Counted from the first letter of the stretch, positions 44,926-54,323 are shown. The stretch: DNA of 64,000 nucleotides from HGM11368 sp051883415 (GCA_051883415.1 JBJETR010000072.1:62001-126000), one strand, 5' to 3'. Program-made: numbers and translations. The notes: generated by a model from the letters alone, not told the origin.

Positions 44926-45249
44926 TTAGTTTTGACGCCAATTATAAACGGCTACATGACTCTTGGTTGCACTCTCAACGACTACGGTGTGGTTGACGAT
45001 TTCTTCTCCCCACATTCCTTTGTCCACGCCTTCCCAATTAGGCTTGCAAAGCACTTTGTATTCCAACGTATCTCCTTCGTCAAATCTTCTAACGATTCTA
45101 AATATGCCGTTGTCCTTTTTTACTTTGAGCGCTTTAGCAGGATTCCAATTGCCAAGCTTTGGGTGATTGCCACAAATGTATACGCAATCAACGTCCTTAT
45201 CGGTCTTGTTATCTACGTAAAAAGTTACGCAACAAACTTTATCTTCCAT
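44926..45249 (-). CDS. stand-alone CBM20-like starch-binding protein
   Basis: This 107-aa protein is a single carbohydrate-binding domain of CBM20 type: VTFYVDN at 8-14, VYICGNHPKLGNWNPAKA at 23-40, YKVLCKPNWEGVDKG around 63-77, and NHTVV. Conserved aromatic residues (W35, W72) could contact alpha-glucan. CBM20 is usually attached to an amylase, but here it is alone, without signal peptide, hence cytoplasmic. It may bind glycogen. It has its own promoter (45286-45313) and terminator. Confidence 0.75.
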   Translation of the reverse strand: MEDKVCCVTFYVDNKTDKDVDCVYICGNHPKLGNWNPAKALKVKKDNGIFRIVRRFDEGDTLEYKVLCKPNWEGVDKGMWGEEIVNHTVVVESATKSHVAVYNWRQN

Positions 45250-45285
45250 TTTTGTACCTCCAAATTATTATCTAACTGACAATAA

Positions 45286-45313
45286 TTATAATATTTTATG
45301 TCAGTTTGTCAAC
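45286..45313 (-). promoter_or_regulatory. promoter of the CBM20 gene
   Basis: TTGACA (45308-45313) and TATAAT (45286-45291), 16 bases apart, overlapping the 3' end of the methyltransferase gene. Confidence 0.65.
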
Positions 45314-46122
45314 TTTTTGACTACCGATATATCAAAATTAGCTCTAATTTGTATTTTATCTATGTTTTTTAGGTGCTCTAGCAAGTCTTTGGGCGTCTTG
45401 TAGTAATAGGGAGTCATTGCCAAAAGACTGTCTATTTGTTGCCGCTCACTCAACTCAAAAGTATAATCAAGCTCTTGCCTTTGCACACTTATTAGCGGCT
45501 CGAAGTCTACCGAAAAACTCTTGGGATATGCCTTGTCACCGTATATTGCTTGTTTTAGTTCCCATAGATGATATGGTGCGGGGCTGACGAATATTGCTCT
45601 TCCGCCCTCCTTAAGTACCCTACTAATCTCGTCGATTGCGTATGGTGCAAAGACACAAATTATCACGTCAATACTGCTGTCCGCAAGTGGCAGGTTGAAT
45701 GAGTTGGCAACGCAAAAATCAATACACGTATCGAGTTTTCCGCCTATTTTGACGCCTTCTTTGGATATGTCCGTGGCAAGATAACGGTAGCTATCTCCAT
45801 ATCTTTTTGCAATATAACCGATATAATATCCGTATCCGCAACCAAGGTCAAGGACGCTTCCACCCTTGGGACAATAATGACCTACAAGGTCGGCAAGCTT
45901 GTCTGCAAGCGGCAGGTAGTGTCCTAACTCCAAAAAACGACGTCTTGCCTCTATCATATCCTTGTTGTCGCCAATCCTTTCTCCCGACTTTTGGCTGATA
46001 TTGAGGTTGATGTAATTTTCTCTAGCTACGTCAAAGCAATGTCCGTTGCTACATTTACACGTCCTTCCTTCTAAGACGAGTTGACTACCGCACAACGGAC
46101 ACAAAAATCTATCGAACTTCAT
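45301..46122 (-). CDS. rlmA: 23S rRNA (guanine-N1) methyltransferase RlmA
   Basis: It methylates a guanine (745/748) in 23S rRNA using SAM. The 273-aa protein has a N-terminal zinc ribbon (CPLCGSQL at 7-14, then CKCSNGHCFD around 21-30), the RlmA-specific ARENYINLN block at 32-40, and a Rossmann SAM motif VLDLGCGYGYYIGYI near 90. The start at 46122 gives the family N terminus and overlaps the ROK gene stop (ATGA). Which of the I/II types it is cannot be told. Confidence 0.88.
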   Translation of the reverse strand: MKFDRFLCPLCGSQLVLEGRTCKCSNGHCFDVARENYINLNISQKSGERIGDNKDMIEARRRFLELGHYLPLADKLADLVGHYCPKGGSVLDLGCGYGYYIGYIAKRYGDSYRYLATDISKEGVKIGGKLDTCIDFCVANSFNLPLADSSIDVIICVFAPYAIDEISRVLKEGGRAIFVSPAPYHLWELKQAIYGDKAYPKSFSVDFEPLISVQRQELDYTFELSERQQIDSLLAMTPYYYKTPKDLLEHLKNIDKIQIRANFDISVVKKLTN

Positions 46123-47063
46123 AACGTGCCTCGTACCAATTCCCACAACGCTTGAGTTTGCGCAACGACGTAATCGTCATAAATGACGAAGCGCGGAATG
46201 AGATATTCCGGCAATCTCTTGGATATCGCATTGACGTACGCCGACGCTTTAGCTGAGTCTTGAGCAAAAACCGTCATAGAGTGAGGATTGTACATCGCAA
46301 TGGCGTTGAGCGCCGCTCTAACCGCCTTGTCACCCATCAAACCGCCCATATTAGGACAATATTTGATTTCCCCCGCATAGCCGCTTGCACCCTTAAAAAC
46401 TTTGCCGTCTATACTTACGCCTATGCCTACGGAATTTTTGTCGACGTACAAGGATACGTGTATTTCCCTCTCTTGCTCATTGTCGTGGCAACCTGCCAAC
46501 GAAAAGAGCTTCATATCGTTTTCGATACGAACACTGACGCCCGTCTTGGTTTCGATTTGTTCGACGATATTGACCTTCCTAAGCCCTAGCCGAGCCCATT
46601 CTTCAATCATAGGTCCGTTGACTACGCACGGTAGAGATATCGCACACAGCTCTACCAGATTATCCTCTATCGTAATGCCCTCGACTATTCTCGTAAGAGC
46701 TACGATAAAGTCGTTTTTGTCGCATTTCTTTTGAGTATTGGACAATACTTTGCCCTCAAAATCTCTAATTTGATAGATAACTCCATCCTCTCTTACGACT
46801 ATCAACGCAAAGTGAATAAAGTCGGGATTGAGCGCATATATCTGTGCCCTCCTTCCACCCGACGAGCCTGCTATCTCCCTCTTGATTGCGACGTCGGCAT
46901 CTTGAGCAAGACGCAACGCATGCGCCACCGTAGGATGAGATAAGCCCGTTGCCTCGACGATATCGGCAATGGTGCATTTTTGATTTTTTTTGAGATAATC
47001 TACCACGTCGCCAAGACTTGGAATTTGTGCAACGGTTTGAGCGTATCTTTGCAATTTGTACAT
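46119..47063 (-). CDS. ROK family transcriptional regulator
   Basis: This 314-aa protein has a N-terminal winged HTH (about 15-60, CTIADIVEATGLSHPTVAHAL) and a ROK sugar-kinase-like domain from about 75. The domain has the SGGRRAQIYALN linker, GVSIDGKVFKGASGYAGEI near 220, and a shortened, Cys-poor zinc region. ROK repressors answer to sugars; the nearest sugar genes are GH36/MalQ-pullulanase and the fucose operon. It has a consensus promoter and an AAGGTGA site. The target and ligand are unknown. Confidence 0.88.
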   Translation of the reverse strand: MYKLQRYAQTVAQIPSLGDVVDYLKKNQKCTIADIVEATGLSHPTVAHALRLAQDADVAIKREIAGSSGGRRAQIYALNPDFIHFALIVVREDGVIYQIRDFEGKVLSNTQKKCDKNDFIVALTRIVEGITIEDNLVELCAISLPCVVNGPMIEEWARLGLRKVNIVEQIETKTGVSVRIENDMKLFSLAGCHDNEQEREIHVSLYVDKNSVGIGVSIDGKVFKGASGYAGEIKYCPNMGGLMGDKAVRAALNAIAMYNPHSMTVFAQDSAKASAYVNAISKRLPEYLIPRFVIYDDYVVAQTQALWELVRGTL

Positions 47064-47106
47064 ACTTCACCTTTTTAAAACTTATGTAAACGGGTTGTAT
47101 AAATCT

Positions 47107-47135
47107 ATTATAACGGCGTAAATACCGACTGTCAA
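47107..47135 (-). promoter_or_regulatory. promoter of the ROK regulator - rlmA
   Basis: Perfect TTGACA (47130-47135) and TATAAT (47107-47112), 17 bases apart. An imperfect inverted repeat TTATACAAC / GTTTACATAA lies just downstream (about 47080-47100) and might be an autoregulatory operator. Confidence 0.7.
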
Positions 47136-47159
47136 ACGACTGACTTATGAAAATGACAA

Positions 47160-47184
47160 AACGCTACCCTTTTTGGATAGCGTT
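47160..47184 (-). terminator. terminator of the fucose operon
   Basis: AACGCTA / TAGCGTT stem, 11-base loop, short T run on the minus strand. Confidence 0.55.
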
Positions 47185-47234
47185 GGAGAATTGTTTTATA
47201 GTGACTAAAACTAATTAGTTGAATTGGCAGCCAC

Positions 47235-48686
47235 TCACTTTTTTAGTTGGAGATATTGACTATATTGTCTATTCCATTTCTCTCTATCGGGGCTAGGAAC
47301 AAACTCGATAGGCTCGAAAGTGGTCTGTGCCAGAGCATAAGCTTCGCTCATGTCCTTGACTACGCCTAGACCGAATAATTGACCGAGGGCATTGCCTATA
47401 GCCGTGGCTTCGACGCAGCCGCCTATGACATTGATACCGAGACAGTCGGCAACCATTTGGTTGAGCAGGTGGTTGTTGGTCCCTCCGCCTATGATATGCA
47501 AGGTGTCGTAGCTCTCGCCCGTTATGGCTTGCAAGCCCTCTAAGGCGTAGCGATACTCCATAGCCAAAGAATTGTACACGCAGCGAGCTATCTCGCCTAT
47601 ACCCGACAGCTCTATCCCCTGGGTGTCTTTCACGTATTTGACTATTCTCTCATCCATGCCGAATGGCGGGGAAAAGATATTGTCGGCTACGTTGATATAG
47701 CCCTTAAATTCGTCGACTTTTTTGCACTGCTCAACTATCTGAGACCAAGTGATCGGTTGCTCTTTTATCCACTCGCGCCTACACTCCTGGATAATCCACA
47801 TGCCCATAATATTTTTGAGCAAACATATCTTATCGCCAAATCCTATCTCGTTGGTGTAACCCTCCGTATAAGTAACGTCGTTGACGATTGGCTCGTCCGA
47901 CAACGTGCCGAATAGCGACCAAGTACCACTGCTGACGTATAGAGGCTGTTTGCCCTCTTGCATAACCGTCATAATGGCACAAGCCGTGTCGTGTCCGCAC
48001 GTGAGTATAACGGGGATATCGTAAGTTAGATTGAGTTTGGCTTTGATTTCCTCTTTGAGATTGCCTAGCACGCTTCCTACGGGGTGGACGGGTGCAAAGT
48101 TGTCAGCTTGCAATCCCAACTTGTCAAGAAAGTCTTGGTTGTATCCGTCTAGATAAAATCCGCTAGTCGTCGCAATAGTGGCGTCGCAAGACATCTTGCC
48201 CGTGAGCATATAGCCTAGCAAATACGGCATATAGAGTATAGTATCGCCCTCGACGACCTTGTTGCTCTTTTGTTGGGCGATAAGCTGGTATAAGGTGTTG
48301 AACTCGTTGAGAGATATGCCTGCCATGTCAAAGGTCTCTCTCTTGGTAAGCAATTCTTGCTTGTCAATGCACCCCGCCGTGCGAGAGTCACGATAGTGAT
48401 ACGGCATCTCCTTGATATTGCCGCCACTGTCAATCACGCCGTAGTCAACGCCCCAAGTATCTATACCGATAGAGTCGATTACTTGTCCGTTAGCAGTCGA
48501 TAACTCGATACATGTCGTGATTTCTTCCAAAAGCATATCAACGTCCCAACGCAAAGTATCTCCCACTTTGACGGCGTTGTTGTCAAATCTATGAACCTCT
48601 TGATAGTTCATTTTGCCACCGTCACACTCGAAGACTATTCCTCTACCGCTACTTGCGCCTAGGTCTATCGCCAAAACTCTTTTCAT
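47235..48686 (-). CDS. FGGY kinase, rhamnulokinase/fuculokinase type
   Basis: It phosphorylates a ketose with ATP; given the neighbours, the likely substrate is L-fuculose. The 483-aa FGGY-family protein has AIDLGASSGRGIVF at 5-18 (phosphate loop), IDTWGVDYGVID near 80, YRDSRT near 105, SSGTWSLFG near 255 and IIGGGTNNHLLNQ near 400. Sequence style is closer to RhaB than to E. coli FucK. The start at 48686 follows a GGGTGG site, one base after the aldolase stop. Confidence 0.85.
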   Translation of the reverse strand: MKRVLAIDLGASSGRGIVFECDGGKMNYQEVHRFDNNAVKVGDTLRWDVDMLLEEITTCIELSTANGQVIDSIGIDTWGVDYGVIDSGGNIKEMPYHYRDSRTAGCIDKQELLTKRETFDMAGISLNEFNTLYQLIAQQKSNKVVEGDTILYMPYLLGYMLTGKMSCDATIATTSGFYLDGYNQDFLDKLGLQADNFAPVHPVGSVLGNLKEEIKAKLNLTYDIPVILTCGHDTACAIMTVMQEGKQPLYVSSGTWSLFGTLSDEPIVNDVTYTEGYTNEIGFGDKICLLKNIMGMWIIQECRREWIKEQPITWSQIVEQCKKVDEFKGYINVADNIFSPPFGMDERIVKYVKDTQGIELSGIGEIARCVYNSLAMEYRYALEGLQAITGESYDTLHIIGGGTNNHLLNQMVADCLGINVIGGCVEATAIGNALGQLFGLGVVKDMSEAYALAQTTFEPIEFVPSPDREKWNRQYSQYLQLKK

Positions 48687-48687
48687 C

Positions 48688-49929
48688 TTACCACCCGTTG
48701 AAAGTATCGTCGATTTCTTTGACTTGCTCATCGTTGATTGGCACTATGTCGGCAATGGCAAGCGCCGATATAATAGAGCGTGCACTATAGTCTAGCACTT
48801 CCAATCTATCGAATGCCTTAGTAACGTTTTTGCCTATGGTAATAACGCCCTCGTTGTCGATAATGAGTGCGGGAGCAGTGGTCGACAGTAAACCCGCAAC
48901 CTTCTTGGCGCTAGTAACAACGTCATACTCTGCACGCATTACGTCCTTGAGCATTATGTAACTCTCGGGGATAAGACGAGCGTTGAGTTGTCGGTTGGAT
49001 ACGGCAAATCCCATCGTTGCACTCGGCATAGATATCATCACGCAGTTGACCTCGGGCTTGGTATCAAAAATCTCTTGAATATAAGCAAGATATTTGGTAC
49101 TTTCAGAGGAAGACAATTTGCCACCTACACAATATACGACGTCGTCAGGTTGAAGCTTCTTTCTATCAACGCTGTCGGGATTGAACAAAAATCCTTCGCC
49201 CGCCCTAACTGCGATAGTACCGAAGGTCGATGCCATAAGCTTGTTGTTATAGCTTCTTAAGCAAAAGTCACAAATCTCTCTCTTTTGCGTTGCAAAAGCA
49301 TCACTCTTGTCTTCTATTACGCAATAATCAGCCTTTTGCAATTCTACTCTCTTAGGCTTGATGACACCGCCGAGCATACTTGCATTGATGAGCGTCTGGC
49401 ATAAAAAATCCAGCGTTTCGTAACGCATAAAAGCTTTATCCAAATCGCTGTCGGCAACGGTAGCTCCATGGTTGTCCATCATTACGGCGTTGTATCCCTT
49501 CTCGAACTCCGACTTGACGATATTGCCGAGCTTTAAGCTTCCCGGAAGGTCGTAGCACGAGCCAACCACTTCACCCAAAACGTCTTCGTAAACTCTTGCC
49601 ACCGAAGAATCGGGAACTTTGCGTGCGGTTGCATAAGCCACTACGGCAGGTGCATGAGCATGCACGACTGCCCTAAGGTCGCTCCTCATCTTGTATATAT
49701 TGCTATGGAAAGGAAGTTCCATAGACGGAGGGTACTGCCCGATGCGAGTTCCGTCGGGCAATACTTCTGCTATATCGTCTACCGCCAAAGTCCCTTTGTC
49801 CTTACTGCTCGGCGTGATGAAGATGTGTCCGTCTTGGTCAATCGTCGAGATATTGCCACCGCTGGTGGAGGTAAGGGAACTATGGTATACCCTATTCATG
49901 GTATCTAATACTTTTTGTTTCATATCCAT
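48688..49929 (-). CDS. fucA: L-fuculose-phosphate aldolase, two class II domains
   Basis: It cleaves fuculose 1-phosphate to dihydroxyacetone phosphate and L-lactaldehyde. This 413-aa protein carries two class II aldolase/adducin domains. The first (about 1-205) has TSGGNIS near 19, catalytic Glu in SMELPFHS near 70, zinc His in VVHAHAPAVV near 88, and DNHGATV near 150. The second (about 220-410) repeats the fold but lacks the HxH pair (VMISMPSATMGFA). This is about twice the classical 215-aa size. The start is ATG at 49929 or 49923, coupled to the fucI stop, without a strong SD. Confidence 0.85.
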   Translation of the reverse strand: MDMKQKVLDTMNRVYHSSLTSTSGGNISTIDQDGHIFITPSSKDKGTLAVDDIAEVLPDGTRIGQYPPSMELPFHSNIYKMRSDLRAVVHAHAPAVVAYATARKVPDSSVARVYEDVLGEVVGSCYDLPGSLKLGNIVKSEFEKGYNAVMMDNHGATVADSDLDKAFMRYETLDFLCQTLINASMLGGVIKPKRVELQKADYCVIEDKSDAFATQKREICDFCLRSYNNKLMASTFGTIAVRAGEGFLFNPDSVDRKKLQPDDVVYCVGGKLSSSESTKYLAYIQEIFDTKPEVNCVMISMPSATMGFAVSNRQLNARLIPESYIMLKDVMRAEYDVVTSAKKVAGLLSTTAPALIIDNEGVITIGKNVTKAFDRLEVLDYSARSIISALAIADIVPINDEQVKEIDDTFNGW

Positions 49930-49931
49930 AA

Positions 49932-51689
49932 TTATTTGTAAAGTGGTCCGTAGTTTTTGCACGCTCTGTAGTCCACGCTCTCCTTGTCGCCCGTGCCGAA
50001 TGCAGTCCAGCAATGTGGTCTAAAGAGCTCGTCGTCGTCAACGTTGTGCATGTTGACAGGAATGCGTAGCATACTTGCCAAAGTGATGAGGTCTTTGCCT
50101 ATATGTCCGTATGTAAACGCACCGTGGTTGGCACCCCAATTTGCCATTACCGAATATACGTCCTTGAAAGCCGACTTCTTGTCGCTGAGTCTTGGAGCGA
50201 ACCAAGTGCTTGGCCAAGTCGGATCGGTTCTCTTCCAAAGCTTAGAGTCAACTTCGTCAGGCAATACCACGGTCCAACCCTCGGCAATCTGCATAACGGG
50301 ACCGAGTCCGTCGATGAGGTTTATTCTCACCATAGTGACAGGCATCTCGGCAGCAGTACGGAATTGAGAACTAAATCCGCCGCCTCTGAAGTATTGCAAG
50401 TTGGCTTGAGTCCACTGGGTAGCGCCCATGCAAGCGTTGATATCCTCTTCCTTCATATTCCACCATTGTTTCATCACAGCTTCGCCGTTCTCCTTAGACA
50501 TTGCACTGCCGTCAAGTGCGGCTGCTCCCGAGTTGATGAGGTGGATAAATCCGCCCGACGCTTTGCCCGTTGGCTTCCAACCCGTCACTCTCTCTACCGA
50601 TTGAGGCGACCAGAAAGTTCTTACGTCGGCAAAGACGCTGGCTCTTTGATTGAGCAATTTGCTAAACAACATTGCCAAGCCGTTGAGACAGTCGTTTTCG
50701 GTAGCGAGGATAAAAGGTTCTTTCTTGCCGTTCCAATCAAAAGTCGAGTTGAGAATGGCCTCGGTAAAGTCACCGTTTGGCAACCAATCCGTCCACATTC
50801 TTTGACCTTGGAAACCGCCCGCAATAGCATTTCTACCCAAAGATTCTTCCGGATATCCCATCTCTTTGAGCTTTGGATTGCCAAGCATAATATCCTTGAT
50901 GACGAGCGTCATCTTGGCGATGAACTCCCATTGAGCGTCCTTGTCTTCTCTAGTTCTTTGCTCTGCGTTGATATCAATGCCTTCTTTGCAGTTTTTCTTA
51001 ATCCAAGCCAGCTCTTTGGCATATTCGTCGTGGTCGTAAATTCCAAGCGTAACACGGCGATTGATCTCGGACATATCAACCCATTCCGCTCTGATGCCGA
51101 GATACTTTTGCAAGAAGTTGGCGTCAACGTAAGAGCCACCGATACCCATAGATACCGAGCCGAGTCCGACGTAGGCTTTGTTTCTCATTTCACCCACTGC
51201 CAATGCACAACGAGCAAAACGCAAAATCTTCTCTTGCACGTCTTGAGGAATGCTCGTGTCGCCCATATCTTGCACGTCCTTGCCGTAGATGCTAAACGCA
51301 GGCAAGCCTCTCTGTGCATGTACCGCCATTGCTGCGGCTAGATAAACGGCACCCGGTCTTTCCGTACCGTTGAAGCCCCATACTGCTTTGATAGTGTGCG
51401 GATTGACGTCGATTGTTTCGCTACCGTAGCACCAACATGGCGTAACCGACAAGGTTGCCACTACGTTGTTAGCCTCAAACTTCTCGGCGCAGTCTGCCGC
51501 TTCTTTACCGCCCGCTATCGTGCCGTCGGCGATAATAACTCTTGCAGGTGTGCCATCGGTATAAAAAACGTTGTCTTCAATCAATTTTTTTGCCGACAAA
51601 GCAAGATTCATCGTTTGCTCTTCGAGGCTCTCTCTTACACCCATACATCTTCCGTCGATGATAGGGCGAATACCTATCGTTGGTCTCAT
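49932..51689 (-). CDS. fucI: L-fucose isomerase
   Basis: It converts L-fucose to L-fuculose with Mn2+. The 585-aa protein fits FucI: start PTIGIRPIIDGR, VTPCWCYGSETID near 80, VWGFNGTERPGAVYLAAA near 98, GLGSVSMGIGGSYVD near 175, EWVDMSEINRR near 205, the metal Glu/Asp region ATENDCLNGLAMLFS near 340, and the NWGANHGAFTYGHIG segment near 530 with a metal His. It is the first fucose gene after TcdA, with an AAGGAG site. Confidence 0.95.
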   Translation of the reverse strand: MRPTIGIRPIIDGRCMGVRESLEEQTMNLALSAKKLIEDNVFYTDGTPARVIIADGTIAGGKEAADCAEKFEANNVVATLSVTPCWCYGSETIDVNPHTIKAVWGFNGTERPGAVYLAAAMAVHAQRGLPAFSIYGKDVQDMGDTSIPQDVQEKILRFARCALAVGEMRNKAYVGLGSVSMGIGGSYVDANFLQKYLGIRAEWVDMSEINRRVTLGIYDHDEYAKELAWIKKNCKEGIDINAEQRTREDKDAQWEFIAKMTLVIKDIMLGNPKLKEMGYPEESLGRNAIAGGFQGQRMWTDWLPNGDFTEAILNSTFDWNGKKEPFILATENDCLNGLAMLFSKLLNQRASVFADVRTFWSPQSVERVTGWKPTGKASGGFIHLINSGAAALDGSAMSKENGEAVMKQWWNMKEEDINACMGATQWTQANLQYFRGGGFSSQFRTAAEMPVTMVRINLIDGLGPVMQIAEGWTVVLPDEVDSKLWKRTDPTWPSTWFAPRLSDKKSAFKDVYSVMANWGANHGAFTYGHIGKDLITLASMLRIPVNMHNVDDDELFRPHCWTAFGTGDKESVDYRACKNYGPLYK

Positions 51690-51717
51690 TGCTTATTCTC
51701 CTTATAATTTTTGTATT

Positions 51718-52422
51718 TTATTTATTAACGTTAGTCAAGTCACTGACTACTTTGCTTGCTATTATCAACCCCGCTACCGACGGGCACCATGCCACCGATG
51801 CGGGCGTAGGCTTACGCTCGCCTTCTCTTGCCTGCCTCTTGATTGGCAGTTGATGAGAGCATACCGTACTAAGGCTGTTGATTCCACGCTTTTTGAGTTC
51901 TCTACGCATAACCTTGGCAAGGGCGCAATTGTTGGTATCAAAGACATCCTTGATTTCAAAAGCCGTCGGATCTGTTTTGTTGCCCGTACCCATACTGCTA
52001 ATGACGGGTATGCCAAGCTTGTCCGCTTGCATAATTATTTCTATCTTTGCACTCACCGTATCCACGGCGTCGACGATATAATCCACGCCGTCAAAACTTA
52101 CTTCATTGTCACCCGGCATATAAAACTTGTCGTAAATCTTGACATTTGCCATAGGATTGATATCTAGTATCCTTTCCTTGGCAACGTCTACCTTCCTTTT
52201 GCCGATAGTGCTGTGTAGAGCGATAATTTGTCTATTGAGATTGCTAAGCGACACGACGTCGTGGTCTATCAAGACAAAGTTGCCGACTCCGCTCCTCGCC
52301 AAGCCCTCTACCACGTATCCGCCTACTCCGCCTACGCCAAAGATAGCCACGCAAGACTTACCCAACTTGTCCACGGCACTATCTCCCAACAGCATAGCCG
52401 TCCTAGAAAATTGTTCACTCAT
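51718..52422 (-). CDS. tcdA: tRNA threonylcarbamoyladenosine dehydratase
   Basis: It cyclises t6A37 to ct6A in ANN-decoding tRNAs using ATP. The 234-aa ThiF/E1-like protein has IFGVGGVGGYVVE near 30, the SNLNRQ motif near 65, VDAVDTVSAK near 115 and VAWCPSVAGLIIAS near 210. The start at 52422 is 6 bases after a TATAAT box and has no SD, so the mRNA may be leaderless. The fucose operon follows after 28 bases and may be read from the same promoter. Confidence 0.88.
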   Translation of the reverse strand: MSEQFSRTAMLLGDSAVDKLGKSCVAIFGVGGVGGYVVEGLARSGVGNFVLIDHDVVSLSNLNRQIIALHSTIGKRKVDVAKERILDINPMANVKIYDKFYMPGDNEVSFDGVDYIVDAVDTVSAKIEIIMQADKLGIPVISSMGTGNKTDPTAFEIKDVFDTNNCALAKVMRRELKKRGINSLSTVCSHQLPIKRQAREGERKPTPASVAWCPSVAGLIIASKVVSDLTNVNK

Positions 52423-52428
52423 AAATAT

Positions 52429-52457
52429 ATTATAATATATAAATTTTCTATTTTCAA
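52429..52457 (-). promoter_or_regulatory. promoter of tcdA
   Basis: TTGAAA (52452-52457) and TATAAT (52429-52434), 17 bases apart; expected transcript start falls on the ATG. Confidence 0.65.
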
Positions 52458-52478
52458 TACATATCGGATTTTTTTGAC

Positions 52479-52507
52479 AAAAAAAGGACGGTAAAATCCG
52501 TCCTTTT
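52479..52507 (-). terminator. terminator of the ABC transporter operon
   Basis: AAAGGACGG / CCGTCCTTT stem, six-base loop, T run on the minus strand. Confidence 0.85.
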
Positions 52508-52525
52508 AGAGTTGTTGTTATACGA

Positions 52526-53320
52526 TTAGTTCATCAACATTCTGTCGTTTGCCATCTGCGTGCCTGCCACTTCCTCAAACTTTTTGAGCAAGTCGGCAAC
52601 GGTAAGATTTTTCTTTTCTTCACCTTTGACGTCGTAGATGATTGCGCCGTTGTGCATCATAACCAATCTGTTGCCGTATCTGATTGCGTCCTTCATATTG
52701 TGCGTAATCATTATGGTGGTGAGGTTGTCCTTGGTAGTAATCTCTTCGGTCAATTCCAACACTTTGGCGGCAGTCTTTGGATCAAGTGCAGCCGTGTGTT
52801 CGTCCAAAAGAAGCAAATCGGGTTTTTTGAGAGTAGCCATAAGCAAAGTGAGCGCTTGACGTTGTCCACCCGAGAGCAAACCTACCTTAGAAGTCAGTCT
52901 GTCTTCGAGGTTTAGTCCGAGCATTGCAAGCTTTTCTCTATAAATTGCATGTTCCGCTTTGGTCACGCCCCAACCCAAGCCTCTCTTTTTGCCTCTGCGG
53001 TTAGCGAGAGCAAGGTTTTCGATAATACTCATATTGGCAGCCGTGCCCACCATAGGATCTTGGAATACTCTGCCGAGCATAGACGCCCTTTTGTATTCGG
53101 GATATCTGGTGATGTCCTTGCCGTTGATTTCAACGCTACCTTCTTCGGGAAGGAATACGCCCGAGATAATGTTGAGCATAGTGGACTTGCCCGCACCGTT
53201 GCCGCCTATTACGGTAACGAAATCCCCCTCTGCCATCTCTAGGTTGAGTCCGTTGAGTGCCTTCTTTTCGTTGATAGTGCCTATATTGAAGGTCTTGTGA
53301 ATATTGGTAAGTTTAAGCAT
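52526..53320 (-). CDS. ABC transporter ATPase (TrpXYZ-like)
   Basis: This 264-aa ABC ATPase has Walker A GGNGAGKST near 37, the Q-loop, the signature LSGGQRQALTL near 150 and Walker B LLLLDEHTAALDPKT near 170. This LDEHTAALDP form is typical of the uncharacterised transport family that includes the streptococcal tryptophan transporter. The start at 53320 has GGAGG; an in-frame GTG at 53329 is possible. It works with the permease and binding protein just upstream. Confidence 0.88.
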   Translation of the reverse strand: MLKLTNIHKTFNIGTINEKKALNGLNLEMAEGDFVTVIGGNGAGKSTMLNIISGVFLPEEGSVEINGKDITRYPEYKRASMLGRVFQDPMVGTAANMSIIENLALANRRGKKRGLGWGVTKAEHAIYREKLAMLGLNLEDRLTSKVGLLSGGQRQALTLLMATLKKPDLLLLDEHTAALDPKTAAKVLELTEEITTKDNLTTIMITHNMKDAIRYGNRLVMMHNGAIIYDVKGEEKKNLTVADLLKKFEEVAGTQMANDRMLMN

Positions 53321-54323
53321 TTTCACCACCCTCCTTTTCGGCGTTCTCTACTATTTGATTGGCAACCTCGTCGTTCATAATCACGTCGGTAGGATTGCCC
53401 ACCGCCTCTTTGACACGCTTAGAGTTGTTGAACTTGGAGTTACGCTTGAAGCTGCCCTTGATATTAGGCAGGGATAGTGCGATAACTACGAGCACTGCCG
53501 TGAGGAGCTTGATATAATCGGTAGGAAGACCCGCAAATATGATAATCGTGATAATTTCTCTATAAATTATACTACCGATAAATACGCTTATTATTCTCCA
53601 CAAAAAGTTGTGTTTTGCACTGATTATCGCTTCTCCGATGATGACCGATGCAAGCCCGATTACTATCGAGCCTACTCCGAAACTTATATCTCCGTAACCG
53701 AATTGTTGTGCAACCAAAGAGCCCGAAAACGCTACAAGCGCATTGGAAATCATAAGTCCTATTATCTTGGTATTGTCGGTGTTGATACCTTGCGCACGGC
53801 ACATCTTTTCGTTGGAGCCCGTAGCACGAATCGCACTACCGACTTCGGTACCGAAAAACCAATAACTTGCACCTATGATTATTGCGGAAACTATCAAGCC
53901 TATAATGAGGATTATGAGGTTTTTTGCCACTGCGTCGTTAAACCACGCACTGACAATCGCAAACATATTGACACCGATAGGCAAAGATAGCGTTGGCATA
54001 CCCATAATGATGAGGTTGACGGAATACAAAGCCGTCATAGTCAAAATTCCCGCCAAAATAGGTGCAATCTTGAACTTGGTGATGAGTAACCCCGTAACCA
54101 TACCCGCTACACCGCCTACCAGCAAAGCAACGAGGCTTGCCAGTAGTGGGTCGCAGTTGTTGTTGATGAGCAATGCGACGATAGCGCTACCCGTAGCAAA
54201 ACTACCTTCTACCGTCAAATCCGCAACGTCCAGCAGCCTATAGGTGATATAAACGCCAAAAGCCATTATACCCCAAAGCACGCCTTCGCCCGCACCGCCT
54301 AATATTGTCATTAAAAATCCCAT
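53313..54323 (-). CDS. ABC transporter permease (TrpXYZ-like)
   Basis: This 336-aa membrane protein has about nine helices of the branched-chain-amino-acid permease type: VYITYRLLDVADLTVEGSF near 25 and SIVIGLASVIIGEAI near 220. It belongs to the same three-part transporter as its neighbours. A charged C-terminal tail (about 290-336) faces the cytoplasm. The start follows the binding protein by 21 bases. Confidence 0.88.
   Translation of the reverse strand: MGFLMTILGGAGEGVLWGIMAFGVYITYRLLDVADLTVEGSFATGSAIVALLINNNCDPLLASLVALLVGGVAGMVTGLLITKFKIAPILAGILTMTALYSVNLIIMGMPTLSLPIGVNMFAIVSAWFNDAVAKNLIILIIGLIVSAIIIGASYWFFGTEVGSAIRATGSNEKMCRAQGINTDNTKIIGLMISNALVAFSGSLVAQQFGYGDISFGVGSIVIGLASVIIGEAIISAKHNFLWRIISVFIGSIIYREIITIIIFAGLPTDYIKLLTAVLVVIALSLPNIKGSFKRNSKFNNSKRVKEAVGNPTDVIMNDEVANQIVENAEKEGGENA

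Noticed and set aside
50103..51341. 412-codon plus-strand frame opposite fucI
   Set aside because: Shadow of fucI; composition rich in Ser, Arg and His as expected for an antisense frame.
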